Below, one piece after another: positions 5,181 to 5,230 of a DNA stretch of 5,230 nucleotides (the stretch's first letter is position 1; each line of letters begins with the position of its first letter). Origin of the DNA: Chloroflexota bacterium (GTDB lineage: Bacteria > Chloroflexota > Chloroflexia > Chloroflexales > Kallotenuaceae); contig JAFAYS010000640.1 in assembly GCA_019240175.1 (NCBI GenBank), positions 1 to 5,230 of the forward strand. Reading direction: 5' to 3'. Both the position numbers and the translations under genes were made by a program. Under the pieces are notes generated by a model, which saw nothing but the letters and a program-made list of their open reading frames with translations, did no database searches and was not told the origin of the DNA.

Positions 5181-5230
5181 ATGATATCCACGAAGACGAT
5201 AGATCAATTGGTAGATGAGCTGTTGGGAAA
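5181..5230 (+). CDS. 5' end of an unidentified gene (cut by the window end)
   Basis: ATG at 5181 follows AAAGGAG (5167-5173) by seven bases, which makes it a credible start. Only 16 full codons are visible, reading MISTKTIDQLVDELLG, with no stop before the edge. The segment looks like an amphipathic helix starting a soluble protein, with no signal peptide. That is too little to name a family. If the upstream folded region is a retron RNA, this would be expected to be the reverse transcriptase or an accessory effector gene, but nothing in the 16 residues proves it. Confidence 0.6.
   Translation, partial: MISTKTIDQLVDELLG

Noticed and set aside
5149..5184. Eleven-codon frame (MRVPWLKGALS) whose stop overlaps the ATG at 5181
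   Set aside because: It has no good RBS, and it contains the RBS of the next gene. Chance is the simplest explanation.
1..5230. CRISPR arrays, tRNA or rRNA genes, and insertion sequences
   Set aside because: I saw no regularly spaced long repeats, no cloverleaf or rRNA motif, and no transposase or terminal repeats.

Overview
The window reads as chromosomal DNA of a Chloroflexota bacterium, probably class Chloroflexia. The best evidence is the N-terminal half of the first gene. It carries a secreted module that I know almost only from that phylum, with stretches such as RSWTWGP, YFDKARMEI, VTNGLL and FERRTLTYTPSNP...VEMGNVGQHYFQWRY. The species cannot be fixed from this sequence. Every gene I can support lies on the + strand.

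Positions 1-4575 look like ordinary GC-rich chromosome. In order they hold: a secreted protein with the Chloroflexota module and a six-bladed TolB-like propeller (73-1875); a hairpin terminator; a PPOX-class split-barrel flavin/F420 enzyme with its own TATAAT box (2043-2459); a second hairpin terminator; a secreted protein held in the membrane by one C-terminal helix, of unknown function (2647-3384); and a cytoplasmic Gfo/Idh/MocA oxidoreductase of the glucose-fructose oxidoreductase type (3465-4517), followed by a very regular 19-bp hairpin. The first two genes are separate transcription units. The third and fourth are 80 bp apart with no convincing terminator between them, so they may be co-transcribed, but their products suggest no shared pathway.

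At about 4575 the sequence turns AT-rich and its character changes. A near-consensus sigma-70 promoter (TTGACA, 17 bp, TAAAAT) drives a small ribbon-helix-helix protein (4689-4925). Three direct copies of TGATGCTA/TGATGATA sit exactly 11 bp apart across the -10 box, which looks like an autoregulatory operator. Downstream there is a possible 11-codon ORF, then about 190 noncoding bases that can fold into a closing stem around a short hairpin and a long imperfect hairpin, and finally the first 16 codons of a gene cut off by the window end (5181 onward).

A closing stem around a short hairpin and a long hairpin, placed just upstream of an ORF, is the layout of a retron msr-msd RNA. The most interesting hypothesis is therefore that 4611 to beyond 5230 is the start of a retron-like or other reverse-transcriptase-linked defence cassette with its own RHH regulator. 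The decisive gene lies outside the window, so the fold is an observation and the retron identity is an inference.
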